Assembly (NCBI GenBank): GCA_035704555.1 | Contig: DASSWT010000058.1 | Coordinates: 1-64,000 of the forward strand | Reading direction: 5' to 3' | DNA: 64,000 bases | DNA from: Saccharospirillum sp035704555 | Lineage (GTDB): Bacteria; Pseudomonadota; Gammaproteobacteria; Pseudomonadales; Natronospirillaceae | Shown here: piece after piece, positions 22,695 to 30,718 of the stretch | How the letters are laid out: each line of letters starts with the position of its first letter | Numbering within the stretch: position 1 is the stretch's first letter | The notes under the pieces: generated by a model | Seen by the model: the letters and a program-made list of their open reading frames with translations, nothing else | The model's database searches: none | What the model was told of the DNA's origin: nothing | Translations under genes and position numbers: made by a program

Positions 22695-23738
22695 TTATTC
22701 ACCAAACAAAGCCGTCGCAGACAGACCCTGCTTTTCCATGATGTCGCGCAGACGACGCAGGGCTTCTACCTGAATCTGCCGCACGCGTTCACGGGTCAGG
22801 CCGATTTCGCGCCCGACTTCTTCGAGGGTGCTGGTTTCAAACCCGCGCAACCCGAACCGGCGTGCCACGACTTCCCGTTGCTTCTCCGACAGCTCGTCCA
22901 GCCAGTGATCAATGCTCAGCCGCAGGTTATCGTCTTGCAGCGTTTCGGACGGGTCCACCGATTTCTCATCGGCGATGGTATCGAGCAGGTTTTTCTCCGA
23001 AGACGGCCCCAGGGGGGTATCAACCGAGGTAACGCGCTCGTTCAACGCCAGCATGCGCTTCACGTCTTCAATAGGCCGTTCCAGCAGGTCGGCAATGTCT
23101 TCCGCTGTGGGCTCGTGATCCAGCTTTTGCGTCAGTTCACGGGCGGCACGCAGATAGACATTCAGTTCCTTGACCACGTGAATGGGCAAACGAATGGTGC
23201 GCGTCTGATTCATGATGGCGCGTTCTATCGTCTGGCGAATCCACCAGGTGGCGTAGGTTGAAAACCGGAAACCGCGTTCAGGGTCGAATTTCTCCACCGC
23301 TCTGATCAAGCCGAGGTTACCCTCTTCAATCAGATCCAGCAGTGTCAGGCCCCGGTTCAGATAACGCCGCGCAATTTTAACAACCAGCCTCAGATTACTT
23401 TCAATCATGCGCTTGCGGCCAGCCGGTTCACCCTTCTGTGCCAGTCGGGCGAAATAGACTTCCTCTTCAGGGCTGAGCAGTGGCGAAAAACCGATTTCGT
23501 TGAGGTACATCTGCGTCGCATCGAGCGAGCGCTGCATACCACTTAGATTGTTTACTGCGTCCCGAAACTCGGTGTCAGTATCGGTATCGCTTTCGTAATC
23601 CAGCTCTGCGGGGTCATCCGATTCTGCCTTTTCAGCAGCGCTGACCTCATCGTTGGGCGTATCCAATAGGTTGGTGTATGGAGTGAAGGTATCGTTCGCA
23701 ATGTCGGAACTGAGTTCTCGTAGTGCTGCCATAGTCAT
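22695..23738 (-). CDS. rpoS: RNA polymerase sigma factor RpoS
   Basis: A 347-aa sigma-70 family factor of stationary phase and general stress. Region 1.2/2 is present as DATQMYLNEIGFSPLLSPEEE, and region 2.4 as FSTYATWWIRQTIERAI, followed by TRTIRLPIHVVKELN. Region 4.2 has TLEEVGREIGLTRERVRQIQ. The acidic N-terminal extension (residues 20-60) is longer than in E. coli. It lies downstream of nlpD, where the main rpoS promoter of other gammaproteobacteria is found inside nlpD; I did not locate one here. Confidence 0.96.
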   Translation of the reverse strand: MTMAALRELSSDIANDTFTPYTNLLDTPNDEVSAAEKAESDDPAELDYESDTDTDTEFRDAVNNLSGMQRSLDATQMYLNEIGFSPLLSPEEEVYFARLAQKGEPAGRKRMIESNLRLVVKIARRYLNRGLTLLDLIEEGNLGLIRAVEKFDPERGFRFSTYATWWIRQTIERAIMNQTRTIRLPIHVVKELNVYLRAARELTQKLDHEPTAEDIADLLERPIEDVKRMLALNERVTSVDTPLGPSSEKNLLDTIADEKSVDPSETLQDDNLRLSIDHWLDELSEKQREVVARRFGLRGFETSTLEEVGREIGLTRERVRQIQVEALRRLRDIMEKQGLSATALFGE

Positions 23739-23786
23739 TCACCTGTGCGATATAGGGTTACTACCCTGTGGCCGGAATGTACCCGG

Positions 23787-24677
23787 TTACCGCGGAGGTA
23801 AAAACCTCATAGGATCAACCGGCTTACCCTCTTGCCTTATCTCGAAGTGCAGACTGGGCTGGTCACCCTGCCTGCCCATTCGGGCAATGGCCTGCCCCTG
23901 TGTCACCCGATCCTGTTCCGACACCAGCAGCTCCTGATTAAATGCATAAGCACTCAGCAGCGAGCCCTGATGTTCGAGAATGATCAGGTTGCCATAACCG
24001 GGCAAACCATTTCCTGCGTAGACAACGGAACCCGTTGCCGCCGCAACAACAGAATCTCCAATCTCACCGGTCAGATCAACGCCTTTACGATCGGACACAT
24101 TGGAGTTAAATGTTCGCACTATTTTCCCATCGTGAGGCCATACCCAGGATAACTGATTATTATTACTGGCAGTTGCCGGCGACGTCGACGATGCGGTTGG
24201 CGCCGATGTGGTATTTGTAACAGTTTGTGAAGCTGAGTTACCCGTGGTGGGCCGTGCCGGGGAAGAAGATGTAGAAGGTCGGGACGGTGCGGCCGCAACG
24301 GCCGGCGCAGCCGCCTCTCTTAGAGCCAGTACCTGGCCAGGGTAGATGGTAAAACGACGATCAATATCATTGGCCGCCGCCAGCCGGCGGTAGTCGAGCC
24401 CAAATCGAAACGCGATGGAATAGAGTGTATCCCCCCGGCGAACCTGATATTCCGCAGGCCGGTTCTCTGGGGAGGTCTGACGGGCGTTTGGGGAAGACGC
24501 AGCACCGGCGGGGCGGGACTGAACCACCGGTGATGCAGAGCCACTGCTGCTCGATCCCCGCGCACTGCCGGTCCCGGGTTCCAGCGAACGATAGGCACTG
24601 CTGGTACAACCCGCCAGCACAACCAGGGTGCCCAGGCATGTCCAGAAAATTGACGCCTTTAGGACGCGAAATGTCAC
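23787..24677 (-). CDS. nlpD: lipoprotein NlpD (LysM, degenerate M23)
   Basis: A 296-aa outer-membrane lipoprotein that activates cell-wall amidases at division. It has a lipoprotein signal (LVVLAGC), a low-complexity Ser/Pro/Ala linker, a LysM domain (YQVRRGDTLYSIAFRFGL) and a C-terminal M23 domain. The zinc-binding residues are degenerate: KGVDL in place of HxGxD and YAF in place of YAH. So it is an activator, not an enzyme. The GTG start was chosen because AAGGA lies 7 bp upstream; an earlier GTG 11 codons up has no proper spacing. Confidence 0.93.
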   Translation of the reverse strand: MTFRVLKASIFWTCLGTLVVLAGCTSSAYRSLEPGTGSARGSSSSGSASPVVQSRPAGAASSPNARQTSPENRPAEYQVRRGDTLYSIAFRFGLDYRRLAAANDIDRRFTIYPGQVLALREAAAPAVAAAPSRPSTSSSPARPTTGNSASQTVTNTTSAPTASSTSPATASNNNQLSWVWPHDGKIVRTFNSNVSDRKGVDLTGEIGDSVVAAATGSVVYAGNGLPGYGNLIILEHQGSLLSAYAFNQELLVSEQDRVTQGQAIARMGRQGDQPSLHFEIRQEGKPVDPMRFLPPR

Positions 24678-24823
24678 ACCGGTTTCCTTTGAAAAATCAG
24701 AGTTTTCCACCCCTCAAACGCCGTTCACAGTACCGTAATATAGCTCAACCTTAATACAGAGTAATTTATTAGCTGTATTTAATCTAAAAACGAAGAATCC
24801 CCGTGCTCAAACCGAGTACTGCT

Positions 24824-25717
24824 TCAAGTTTCTGATTTGACAACCCCGGAACCCCTTGTATTCAAACTGAGCAGGGTCACCAGTACCGCTCCAGTTGCAG
24901 CGGCCAGCAATGCACTGTAAAACCAGGATGGCTGGCCAGACAACCGCACATAGGTCTCGGGCATCAGCCATTGCTGATCATGCTGCCAGGGCCAGACCTT
25001 GATCAATGCTCCCAGAACAAACCCCAGCATGAAGCCCATAACCCGGTCGTGCCAGCGCGCCAGTACCCATTGCAAAAGTCGGCTGAATACCAGCAAACCG
25101 ATCAGGCAACCCAGGGCAACCCAGCCGACGGTGACCAGATCCCGCGCATGAACCGCTGCCGTTATCGACGGGTACAACCCTAACAACAATAAAATAAAAC
25201 TTCCGGAAATACCGGGCAGCAACATCGCTGAGATGGCCAGTGCCCCCCCCAATACCAGGTTCAGTGGCGTTACTGCCAATGCGACTTCACCCGCGAACGA
25301 AATACTCGCCGCAATGGCCGTTCCGGCAATGAATAAACCAACATCAACCCGGCGCCAACGGTGCTCCATCAACAGCATGACCAGCGATGCAGCAATAAGA
25401 CCGCAAAAGAACGCCCACAATATTGGCGGTGCGGTGATTAACAGCCACTGAACGAGGTTCAGAACCGTTACCAGACTGACCAGAATGCCAGTGCCCAGGC
25501 TGATCAGAAAAGCCCCATCGATCTCACGCCAGACCTGAACGAACTGACCGCGCCACAAGTCACTCAGCAAACCGGGGCGAAATGAGGCCAGCGCATTGAT
25601 CAGGCGTTCATAGATACCGGTGATCAGGGCCATTGTGCCCCCGGATACACCAGGAACGGCATCGGCAGCCCCCATCACCGCGCCTTTTAAAAACCAGCTC
25701 ACTACCGACTTAATCAC
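24824..25717 (-). CDS. popT: DUF368 undecaprenyl-phosphate translocase (PopT family)
   Basis: A 297-aa polytopic membrane protein of the DUF368 family. Two related motifs, GVSGGTMAL (near 23-31) and LLPGISGSFILLLLG (near 166-180), mark the internal repeat. Members of this family were shown to return the lipid carrier undecaprenyl phosphate across the inner membrane and to matter at high pH and Na+. The assignment here is by family. It sits between pcm and nlpD, which is not the usual order. The GTG start has AAGGAG 7 bp upstream, and 113 bp separate it from nlpD. Confidence 0.85.
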   Translation of the reverse strand: MIKSVVSWFLKGAVMGAADAVPGVSGGTMALITGIYERLINALASFRPGLLSDLWRGQFVQVWREIDGAFLISLGTGILVSLVTVLNLVQWLLITAPPILWAFFCGLIAASLVMLLMEHRWRRVDVGLFIAGTAIAASISFAGEVALAVTPLNLVLGGALAISAMLLPGISGSFILLLLGLYPSITAAVHARDLVTVGWVALGCLIGLLVFSRLLQWVLARWHDRVMGFMLGFVLGALIKVWPWQHDQQWLMPETYVRLSGQPSWFYSALLAAATGAVLVTLLSLNTRGSGVVKSET

Positions 25718-25786
25718 GCAGTGACTCCTTTTTCATGGGTTAACATCCTTTGCGGTCGCCAGTCCTGTCGGGCCTGGCGGTATTCG

Positions 25787-26467
25787 TCAGAGTCCTGACG
25801 TGTCATTCTCGCCGGTCTGAATGCCTGCCAGCATCGGCACAAACCGCACCGCCTCGATTCGACGTTCGCTGAACTCGTCTCCCTGGCGTTCCACCACGGT
25901 TAAATACTGCTCTTCAGTGCCTACCGGCAGAATCAGCTGGCCGCCATCGGGCACCAGTTGATCCAGCAATGACTGAGGCGCCTTGTCAGGGGCGGCTGTA
26001 CCTATGATGACATCAAAGGGGCCTGCGTCGGGCCAGCCCAGGAAGCCATCATCCAGCTTCAGGCGAACGTTGTAGAGTTTCTGCAGCCGCAGCCGCTCCC
26101 GGGCCTTCAATTGCAACGGTTTAATGCGCTCCACCGAATAGACCTCGTCCACCAGATGCGCCAGTACCGACGTCTGAAAACCCGACCCGGTACCGATCTC
26201 CAGAATGCGTTCGTGATGTGGAGCCGCCAGCACCAGCTCACTCATGCGTGCCACAATATAGGGTTGCGACAGTGTCTGCCCGTAACCGATGGGAACGGCA
26301 ATGTCTTCATAAGCCTTATGACCCAGGGCTTCATCGACAAAGATGTGGCGCGGTACCTTCATAAAGCAGTCCATGACCCGGGGGTCGCGGATGCCTTTGG
26401 CAAACAGCCGCTCAATCAGTCGCTGGCGGGTTCGCTGGGAGGTCATACCAATACCGGACAGATTCAT
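25787..26467 (-). CDS. pcm: protein-L-isoaspartate O-methyltransferase
   Basis: A 226-aa SAM-dependent repair enzyme for isoaspartyl residues in aged proteins. Motifs are the family VPRHIFVDEALGHKAYED near residues 37-55, the SAM-binding LEIGTGSGFQTSVLAHL (near 89-105) and IIGTAAPDKAP further on. Its start overlaps the truD stop by 4 bp. In most relatives surE lies between truD and pcm; here it does not. Confidence 0.95.
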   Translation of the reverse strand: MNLSGIGMTSQRTRQRLIERLFAKGIRDPRVMDCFMKVPRHIFVDEALGHKAYEDIAVPIGYGQTLSQPYIVARMSELVLAAPHHERILEIGTGSGFQTSVLAHLVDEVYSVERIKPLQLKARERLRLQKLYNVRLKLDDGFLGWPDAGPFDVIIGTAAPDKAPQSLLDQLVPDGGQLILPVGTEEQYLTVVERQGDEFSERRIEAVRFVPMLAGIQTGENDTSGL

Positions 26468-27489
26468 TGGGGCCCCTCCTCACGCCAGGCCGAGAGCTCA
26501 CGCAGTGCTGCGGTGGCGTAACTGCCCGCCGGTAAAAAGAACCGGAACTGCGGATCTGACCCCAGCCACTCCAGTTGCCCCTGTTCCGGATAGACGCGCA
26601 ACTTGCGCAGGCTGCGCTGAATGCGCAATCGTTTCAGGGCGTCCGCCCATTCCGATTGTTGAGCCAGAAACGGGGCTTCGCGGGCATCGAGTTGAGCAAA
26701 CACCTCGGTTTGCTCCCCCGGCAAGCTGGCACTGGGCGACAATTGACCTGATGCCAGGCGGGCCCATTCGCTCTCGGTTGGCTCCAGGCATTCGAAACCG
26801 CGCTTACCTTCTTTGAATTGCAGAAAATCACCCGGTATCAGCTGATTCCAGGTTCCCTGCTCAACGCGCTCTGCCAGCAAGCCATTGAACAGGTAGCTGC
26901 GTATCGCGGATACATGAATACTCTGCTGGCCGCGTGGCAGGCGGGCTTCGCCACGAATCCACGCCAGGGCCCTGCTCAGGTTCTGACCCTGGTCGCCAAA
27001 TCGCTGGGGGCCGAAATAATTAGGGAACCCCTGCTCAACAACGGTTTGCCAGCGCTGTGCCAGCGCATCGGCATCCCCCTGCCAGTTGCGCAACCGAATC
27101 ACGAAGTGATTGCCGATCAACTGACCGGTGCGCAATTTACGGCCATGGCGCTGGCGGGCCAGCACTTGCACGCCCTCCATAATAAGCGATGCTGATGGAT
27201 CGGGCTTGCCCGGCAGGTGCAATGAAAAGGTCTGCCGGGTCACCGCATGACGATCTTTCAGGCCGGCATAACTGACGTCACGGGGAGGTATTCCGGCCCA
27301 GCGTGCTAGCTGTTTGGCAAGCCAGGCGGTATTTTGTCCGGTTTTTTCCAGGGTAATCCAGAGGTGTTCGCCCTCACCGGAGGCTGATTCCGGCAAAACT
27401 TCTTCGACGTAAAAATCGGCAGGTTCGGCTTTCAACTGGCCGGTTCCAATGGACTCACCCCAGGCTTTGGGCCACTCCGGGAGCATCAT
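26464..27489 (-). CDS. truD: tRNA pseudouridine(13) synthase TruD
   Basis: A 341-aa enzyme that makes pseudouridine 13 in tRNA-Glu. The catalytic motif SYAGLKDRHAVTRQTFSLHL (near 75-95) carries the Asp, and NYFGPQRFGDQGQN near 157-170 is the second conserved block. The start overlaps the ispF stop (ATGA), so the two are coupled; two adjacent ATG codons compete as start. Confidence 0.95.
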   Translation of the reverse strand: MMLPEWPKAWGESIGTGQLKAEPADFYVEEVLPESASGEGEHLWITLEKTGQNTAWLAKQLARWAGIPPRDVSYAGLKDRHAVTRQTFSLHLPGKPDPSASLIMEGVQVLARQRHGRKLRTGQLIGNHFVIRLRNWQGDADALAQRWQTVVEQGFPNYFGPQRFGDQGQNLSRALAWIRGEARLPRGQQSIHVSAIRSYLFNGLLAERVEQGTWNQLIPGDFLQFKEGKRGFECLEPTESEWARLASGQLSPSASLPGEQTEVFAQLDAREAPFLAQQSEWADALKRLRIQRSLRKLRVYPEQGQLEWLGSDPQFRFFLPAGSYATAALRELSAWREEGPQ

Positions 27490-27974
27490 GTAGAAGCCAC
27501 CTCCAACAGACAGACCGCTTCAGTGGCAATGCCCTCTTTACGACCGGTAAAGCCCAGTTTTTCAGTGGTCGTCGCCTTGATGTTCACCTGCCCCGGATCA
27601 CATTGCAGGGTTTCGGCAATGGTCAGCTTCATGTCGCCTTTATAGGCGCCCAGGCGAGGTGTCTGAGCGATAACGGTGACATCCAGATTGACCAATCGAT
27701 AGCCCAGACCGGTAATGCGATGATAGACATCGGCAAGCAGGGCCCGGCTGTCGGCGCCGGCCCACTGGGCATCGTTATCCGGGAACCATTCACCGATGTC
27801 ACCCAGTGCGGCGGCACCCAGCAGTGCGTCGGCAATAGCATGCAACACCACATCGCCATCGGAATGCGCCAGCAGCGGGTGCTCGGCCGGAACCAAAACC
27901 CCGCCCAATTTAATGTCCATGGGACCCGCATCCGGATCGAACCGGTGTACATCAAAACCATGGCCTATTCGCAT
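27486..27974 (-). CDS. ispF: 2-C-methyl-D-erythritol 2,4-cyclodiphosphate synthase
   Basis: A 162-aa MEP-pathway enzyme. The metal ligands are in RIGHGFDVHRFD at the N terminus; HSDGDVVLHAIADALLGAA and DIGEWFPDND follow, then the C-terminal TTTEKLGFTGRKEGIA. I chose the second in-frame ATG because GAGG lies 7 bp before it, while the first has no site. It works with ispD (upstream) and dxr (48502) to make isoprenoid precursors, which feed uppS. Confidence 0.96.
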   Translation of the reverse strand: MRIGHGFDVHRFDPDAGPMDIKLGGVLVPAEHPLLAHSDGDVVLHAIADALLGAAALGDIGEWFPDNDAQWAGADSRALLADVYHRITGLGYRLVNLDVTVIAQTPRLGAYKGDMKLTIAETLQCDPGQVNIKATTTEKLGFTGRKEGIATEAVCLLEVAST

Positions 27975-28024
27975 GCCCTGCCTCATTGTCGGTGGTCGCT
28001 ATCTATAATTGTGGTAAATAATGG

Positions 28025-28732
28025 TCAGATCGAGGTCAGTCGACCCTGTTGCTTCAGGTAGAACGCCACCAGCGCCAGATCGTCAGGATGCGTCACCTTG
28101 ACGTTATCTGCGGCGCCGCTGACCAGGCCGACCGGTTCGCCCAGCCATTCCATCGCCGATGCCTCATCGGTGATGGGAATGGCTTCGGCCAGGCCACGGG
28201 TCAGCGCCTCGCGCAGCAGCCCGTACCGAAAACACTGGGGCGTCATCGCTGCCCATAACTGACTGCGATCAACCGTCGACACCCGATCGGTCTGTTTCTG
28301 TTTAATGGTATCGGTCAGTGGCCGCGCCAGCAGCGCACCCTGACCTTCAGCCTGGCAATGGGCAAATAAGGCCAGTATGTCGGCCCGGCGCACGCAGGGG
28401 CGTGCGATGTCATGCACCATGACCCAGTCGTCCTGCCCGGCCTCAATCGCCGCCAGCCCGGCCAATACGGAGTCAGCACGTTCAGCCCCGCCCACAACGC
28501 AGCGCAGCCCCGGGTACTCCCGGACAAGTGCCCGCCCCTGCGCATCATCGCCCGACAGAACGAGAATGCGCTCGCCCTGAAACGGCAGGTCGCGCCAGGC
28601 GTCCAGAGTCCATTCCAGCAGCGTTTTTCCGGCCAGTTGCGTATATTGTTTGGGATGAGGCTGGCCAAACCGTTGACCGGTTCCAGCCGCGGGAAATACC
28701 TGATGCACTCGGGCGTGATGGGATGTGTTCAT
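28025..28732 (-). CDS. ispD: 2-C-methyl-D-erythritol 4-phosphate cytidylyltransferase
   Basis: A 235-aa MEP-pathway nucleotidyltransferase that joins CTP to MEP. The nucleotide-binding loop is VFPAAGTGQRFG, followed by PKQYTQLAGKTLLEW; VMVHDIARPCVRRADI and ITDEASAMEWLGEPV are the expected middle and C-terminal blocks. The ATG at MNTSHH was chosen over an upstream TTG. It lies between ftsB and ispF. Confidence 0.95.
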   Translation of the reverse strand: MNTSHHARVHQVFPAAGTGQRFGQPHPKQYTQLAGKTLLEWTLDAWRDLPFQGERILVLSGDDAQGRALVREYPGLRCVVGGAERADSVLAGLAAIEAGQDDWVMVHDIARPCVRRADILALFAHCQAEGQGALLARPLTDTIKQKQTDRVSTVDRSQLWAAMTPQCFRYGLLREALTRGLAEAIPITDEASAMEWLGEPVGLVSGAADNVKVTHPDDLALVAFYLKQQGRLTSI

Positions 28733-28760
28733 AGAGTCCAAAACGACGACGTTGCCACCA

Positions 28761-29075
28761 TTATTCGGCGGGCATGACGTAGAAAACCTCGCCCGGTTTG
28801 ATCAGCCCGAGATCGCTGCGGCCCAGTTCCTCGACGGCATCCAGACCTGACTTGAGGTCGGCAACGCGGGCGGTCAGAACATCGTTTCGCGCCCGGCGTT
28901 CGGCATTAATACGTTCCTGTGCGGCCACATCGGCCTCCAGGCGGTTGACATCAACCCAGCTGTTTTCGCCCAGCCACCAGCGGTACTGCAAAATAATCAG
29001 CAAGACCAGCAAACCCACCTGCAGCCAGCGCAGTGGATTTTTGCGTTCCAGTTGTGGCACTGCCCTGGCTTTCAA
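28761..29075 (-). CDS. ftsB: cell division protein FtsB
   Basis: A bitopic division protein that joins FtsL and FtsQ in the divisome and helps trigger septal wall synthesis. After a short basic N terminus comes one helix (WLQVGLLVLLIILQYRWWLG), then a coiled coil (DVNRLEADVAAQERINAERR...) and the family end ELGRSDLGLIKPGEVFYVMP. No ATG is available. The frame is open to 29162 (TTG) but that start has no ribosome site and sits against the eno terminator. I chose TTG at 29075, which gives 104 aa, close to E. coli FtsB. A GTG at 29060 is an alternative. Confidence 0.85.
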   Translation of the reverse strand: MKARAVPQLERKNPLRWLQVGLLVLLIILQYRWWLGENSWVDVNRLEADVAAQERINAERRARNDVLTARVADLKSGLDAVEELGRSDLGLIKPGEVFYVMPAE

Positions 29076-29164
29076 CGGTCGGTTTCTCTCTGTTGTGCTC
29101 CCTTTTTGCGGGAGGCGCGAATACGATGCTGATTGTACAGCCCTGGCGGCATTCTGACCCAAAC

Positions 29165-29189
29165 AAAAAAGGGGGCCAAGCCCCCTTTT
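29165..29189 (-). terminator. eno terminator
   Basis: A stem GGGGG/CCCCC with loop CCAAG is flanked by A6 and T4 on the plus strand, giving a U run for the minus-strand eno transcript. It lies 45 bp after the eno stop and just before ftsB, so ftsB may need read-through or its own promoter. Confidence 0.8.
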
Positions 29190-29233
29190 GCATTTATGGC
29201 TTAATTTCAGCCAAATCGACCGTCAGATCCGGG

Positions 29234-30529
29234 TTAACCCTGGCCTTTGATCTCTTTCAGGCCATTATAGATCGCCTTGTCGCCCAACTCTTCTTCAATG
29301 CGCAGCAATTGGTTGTACTTCGCGACCCGGTCGGAGCGGCACAAAGAGCCGGTCTTGATCTGGCCAGCGGCTGTACCAACAGCCAGGTCGGCGATGGTGG
29401 CGTCTTCTGTTTCGCCCGAGCGATGCGAAATAACGGCGGTGTAACCAGCGTCTTTGGCCATTTTGATGGCAGCCAGTGTTTCTGTCAGTGACCCGATCTG
29501 GTTAAATTTGATCAGAATCGAGTTGGCGATGCCCTTGTCGATGCCTTCCTGCAGGATCTTGGTGTTGGTCACGAACAGGTCGTCGCCGACCAGTTGAATC
29601 TTGTCGCCCATCAGGCGGGTCTGGTAAGCGAAGCCGTCCCAGTCGGATTCATCCAGGCCATCTTCGATCGAGACGATGGGGTATTGCTGGGTCAACTGCT
29701 GCAAGTAGTTGGAAAACTCTTCGGAGGTGAAGACCTTGCCTTCGCCCTTGAGGTTGTACTGTCCGTTTTCATAGAACTCGGATGCCGCACAGTCCATCGC
29801 CAGGGTAATGTCTTTACCCAACTGGTAACCGGCCGCTTCGACGGCTTCTTTAATGGCAGCCAGCGCTGCTGCATTGCTTTCCAGGTTCGGAGCAAAGCCG
29901 CCTTCATCACCCACGGCGGTACTCTGGCCTTTGGCGCTCAACACCTTTTTCAGAGCGTGGAAAATCTCAGCACCCATGCGCAGTGCTTCGCTGAACGACT
30001 TGGCGCCGACCGGCTGCACCATGAACTCCTGGATATCGACGTTGTTGTCGGCATGCTCGCCACCGTTGATGATGTTCATCATCGGCACAGGCAGGCTGTA
30101 TTGGCCCGGCGTGCCGTTCAGATCGGCGATGTGTACGTACAGCTCCACGCCCTTGGACAGTGCTGCTGCCTTGGCGGCCGCCAGAGACACCGCCAGAATG
30201 GCGTTGGCGCCGAAGTTGGATTTGTTTTCGGTGCCATCCAGCTTGATCATGGTGGCATCAAGGCCTGACTGATTCAGTGCATCGAAGCCCAGCAAGGCAT
30301 CACGAATCGGGCCATTGATGGCCGCAACCGCTTTCAGGACGCCCTTGCCCAGATAGCGGCTCTTGTCGCCATCACGCAGTTCCAGGGCCTCGCGCGAGCC
30401 GGTGGAGGCACCGGAGGGCGCGCAGGCGCGGCCACGGATGCCGCCTTCAACAATAACGTCCGCTTCGACGGTTGGATTACCGCGTGAATCGAGCACTTCG
30501 CGTGCTTTGATGTCTAGAATCTTGGCCAT
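29234..30529 (-). CDS. eno: enolase
   Basis: A 431-aa glycolytic enzyme (2-phosphoglycerate to PEP) and usual part of the RNA degradosome. It starts AKILDIKAREVLDSRGNPTVE; GASTGSREALELRDGD is the loop with the catalytic Ser/Glu region, IEDGLDESDWDGF holds a metal ligand, and the C-terminal signature is LIKFNQIGSLTETLAAI followed by SHRSGETED. A strong -10 box lies about 145 bp upstream, leaving a structured leader. Confidence 0.98.
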   Translation of the reverse strand: MAKILDIKAREVLDSRGNPTVEADVIVEGGIRGRACAPSGASTGSREALELRDGDKSRYLGKGVLKAVAAINGPIRDALLGFDALNQSGLDATMIKLDGTENKSNFGANAILAVSLAAAKAAALSKGVELYVHIADLNGTPGQYSLPVPMMNIINGGEHADNNVDIQEFMVQPVGAKSFSEALRMGAEIFHALKKVLSAKGQSTAVGDEGGFAPNLESNAAALAAIKEAVEAAGYQLGKDITLAMDCAASEFYENGQYNLKGEGKVFTSEEFSNYLQQLTQQYPIVSIEDGLDESDWDGFAYQTRLMGDKIQLVGDDLFVTNTKILQEGIDKGIANSILIKFNQIGSLTETLAAIKMAKDAGYTAVISHRSGETEDATIADLAVGTAAGQIKTGSLCRSDRVAKYNQLLRIEEELGDKAIYNGLKEIKGQG

Positions 30530-30585
30530 CTGTGACTCTCCTGATTGTTCAATTAGCCGTGTTGTAGCGCCCGATCCCGACTGAC

Positions 30586-30622
30586 GGCGTCACCACACCG
30601 GCTTTTCAGCTGTGGTGATGCC
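30586..30622 (-). promoter_or_regulatory. hairpin in the eno leader
   Basis: An inverted repeat GGCGTCACCACA/TGTGGTGATGCC (12 positions, one G-T on the plus strand, equal to one A-C mismatch in the mRNA) with a 13-nt loop lies in the 5' untranslated part of eno. No U run follows. It could influence mRNA stability or translation; no known riboswitch class is recognised. Confidence 0.4.
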
Positions 30623-30673
30623 CAAGTTTCGACCGCTCAAAATGTAGTTTTATTACAAAATAGGCAGCGCCGG

Positions 30674-30702
30674 ATTATAGGGGAAAACCCCCTAATTGCT
30701 AC
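30674..30702 (-). promoter_or_regulatory. eno promoter
   Basis: A perfect TATAAT -10 (30674-30679, minus strand) is followed by CCGGCGC. The -35 is weak (GTAGCA at 17 bp). It lies between the pyrG stop and eno, so eno has a start of its own. Confidence 0.55.
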
Positions 30703-30718
30703 CCCTGATCCATCAGTT

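Noticed and set aside
22605..23261. A 218-residue plus-strand frame antisense to rpoS
   Set aside because: It runs through palindromic element copy 1 and rpoS in reverse; its content follows rpoS codon pattern and it has no family match.
23787..24677. NlpD as an active M23 endopeptidase
   Set aside because: Zinc-binding residues are replaced (KGVDL, YAF), so an activator role fits better.
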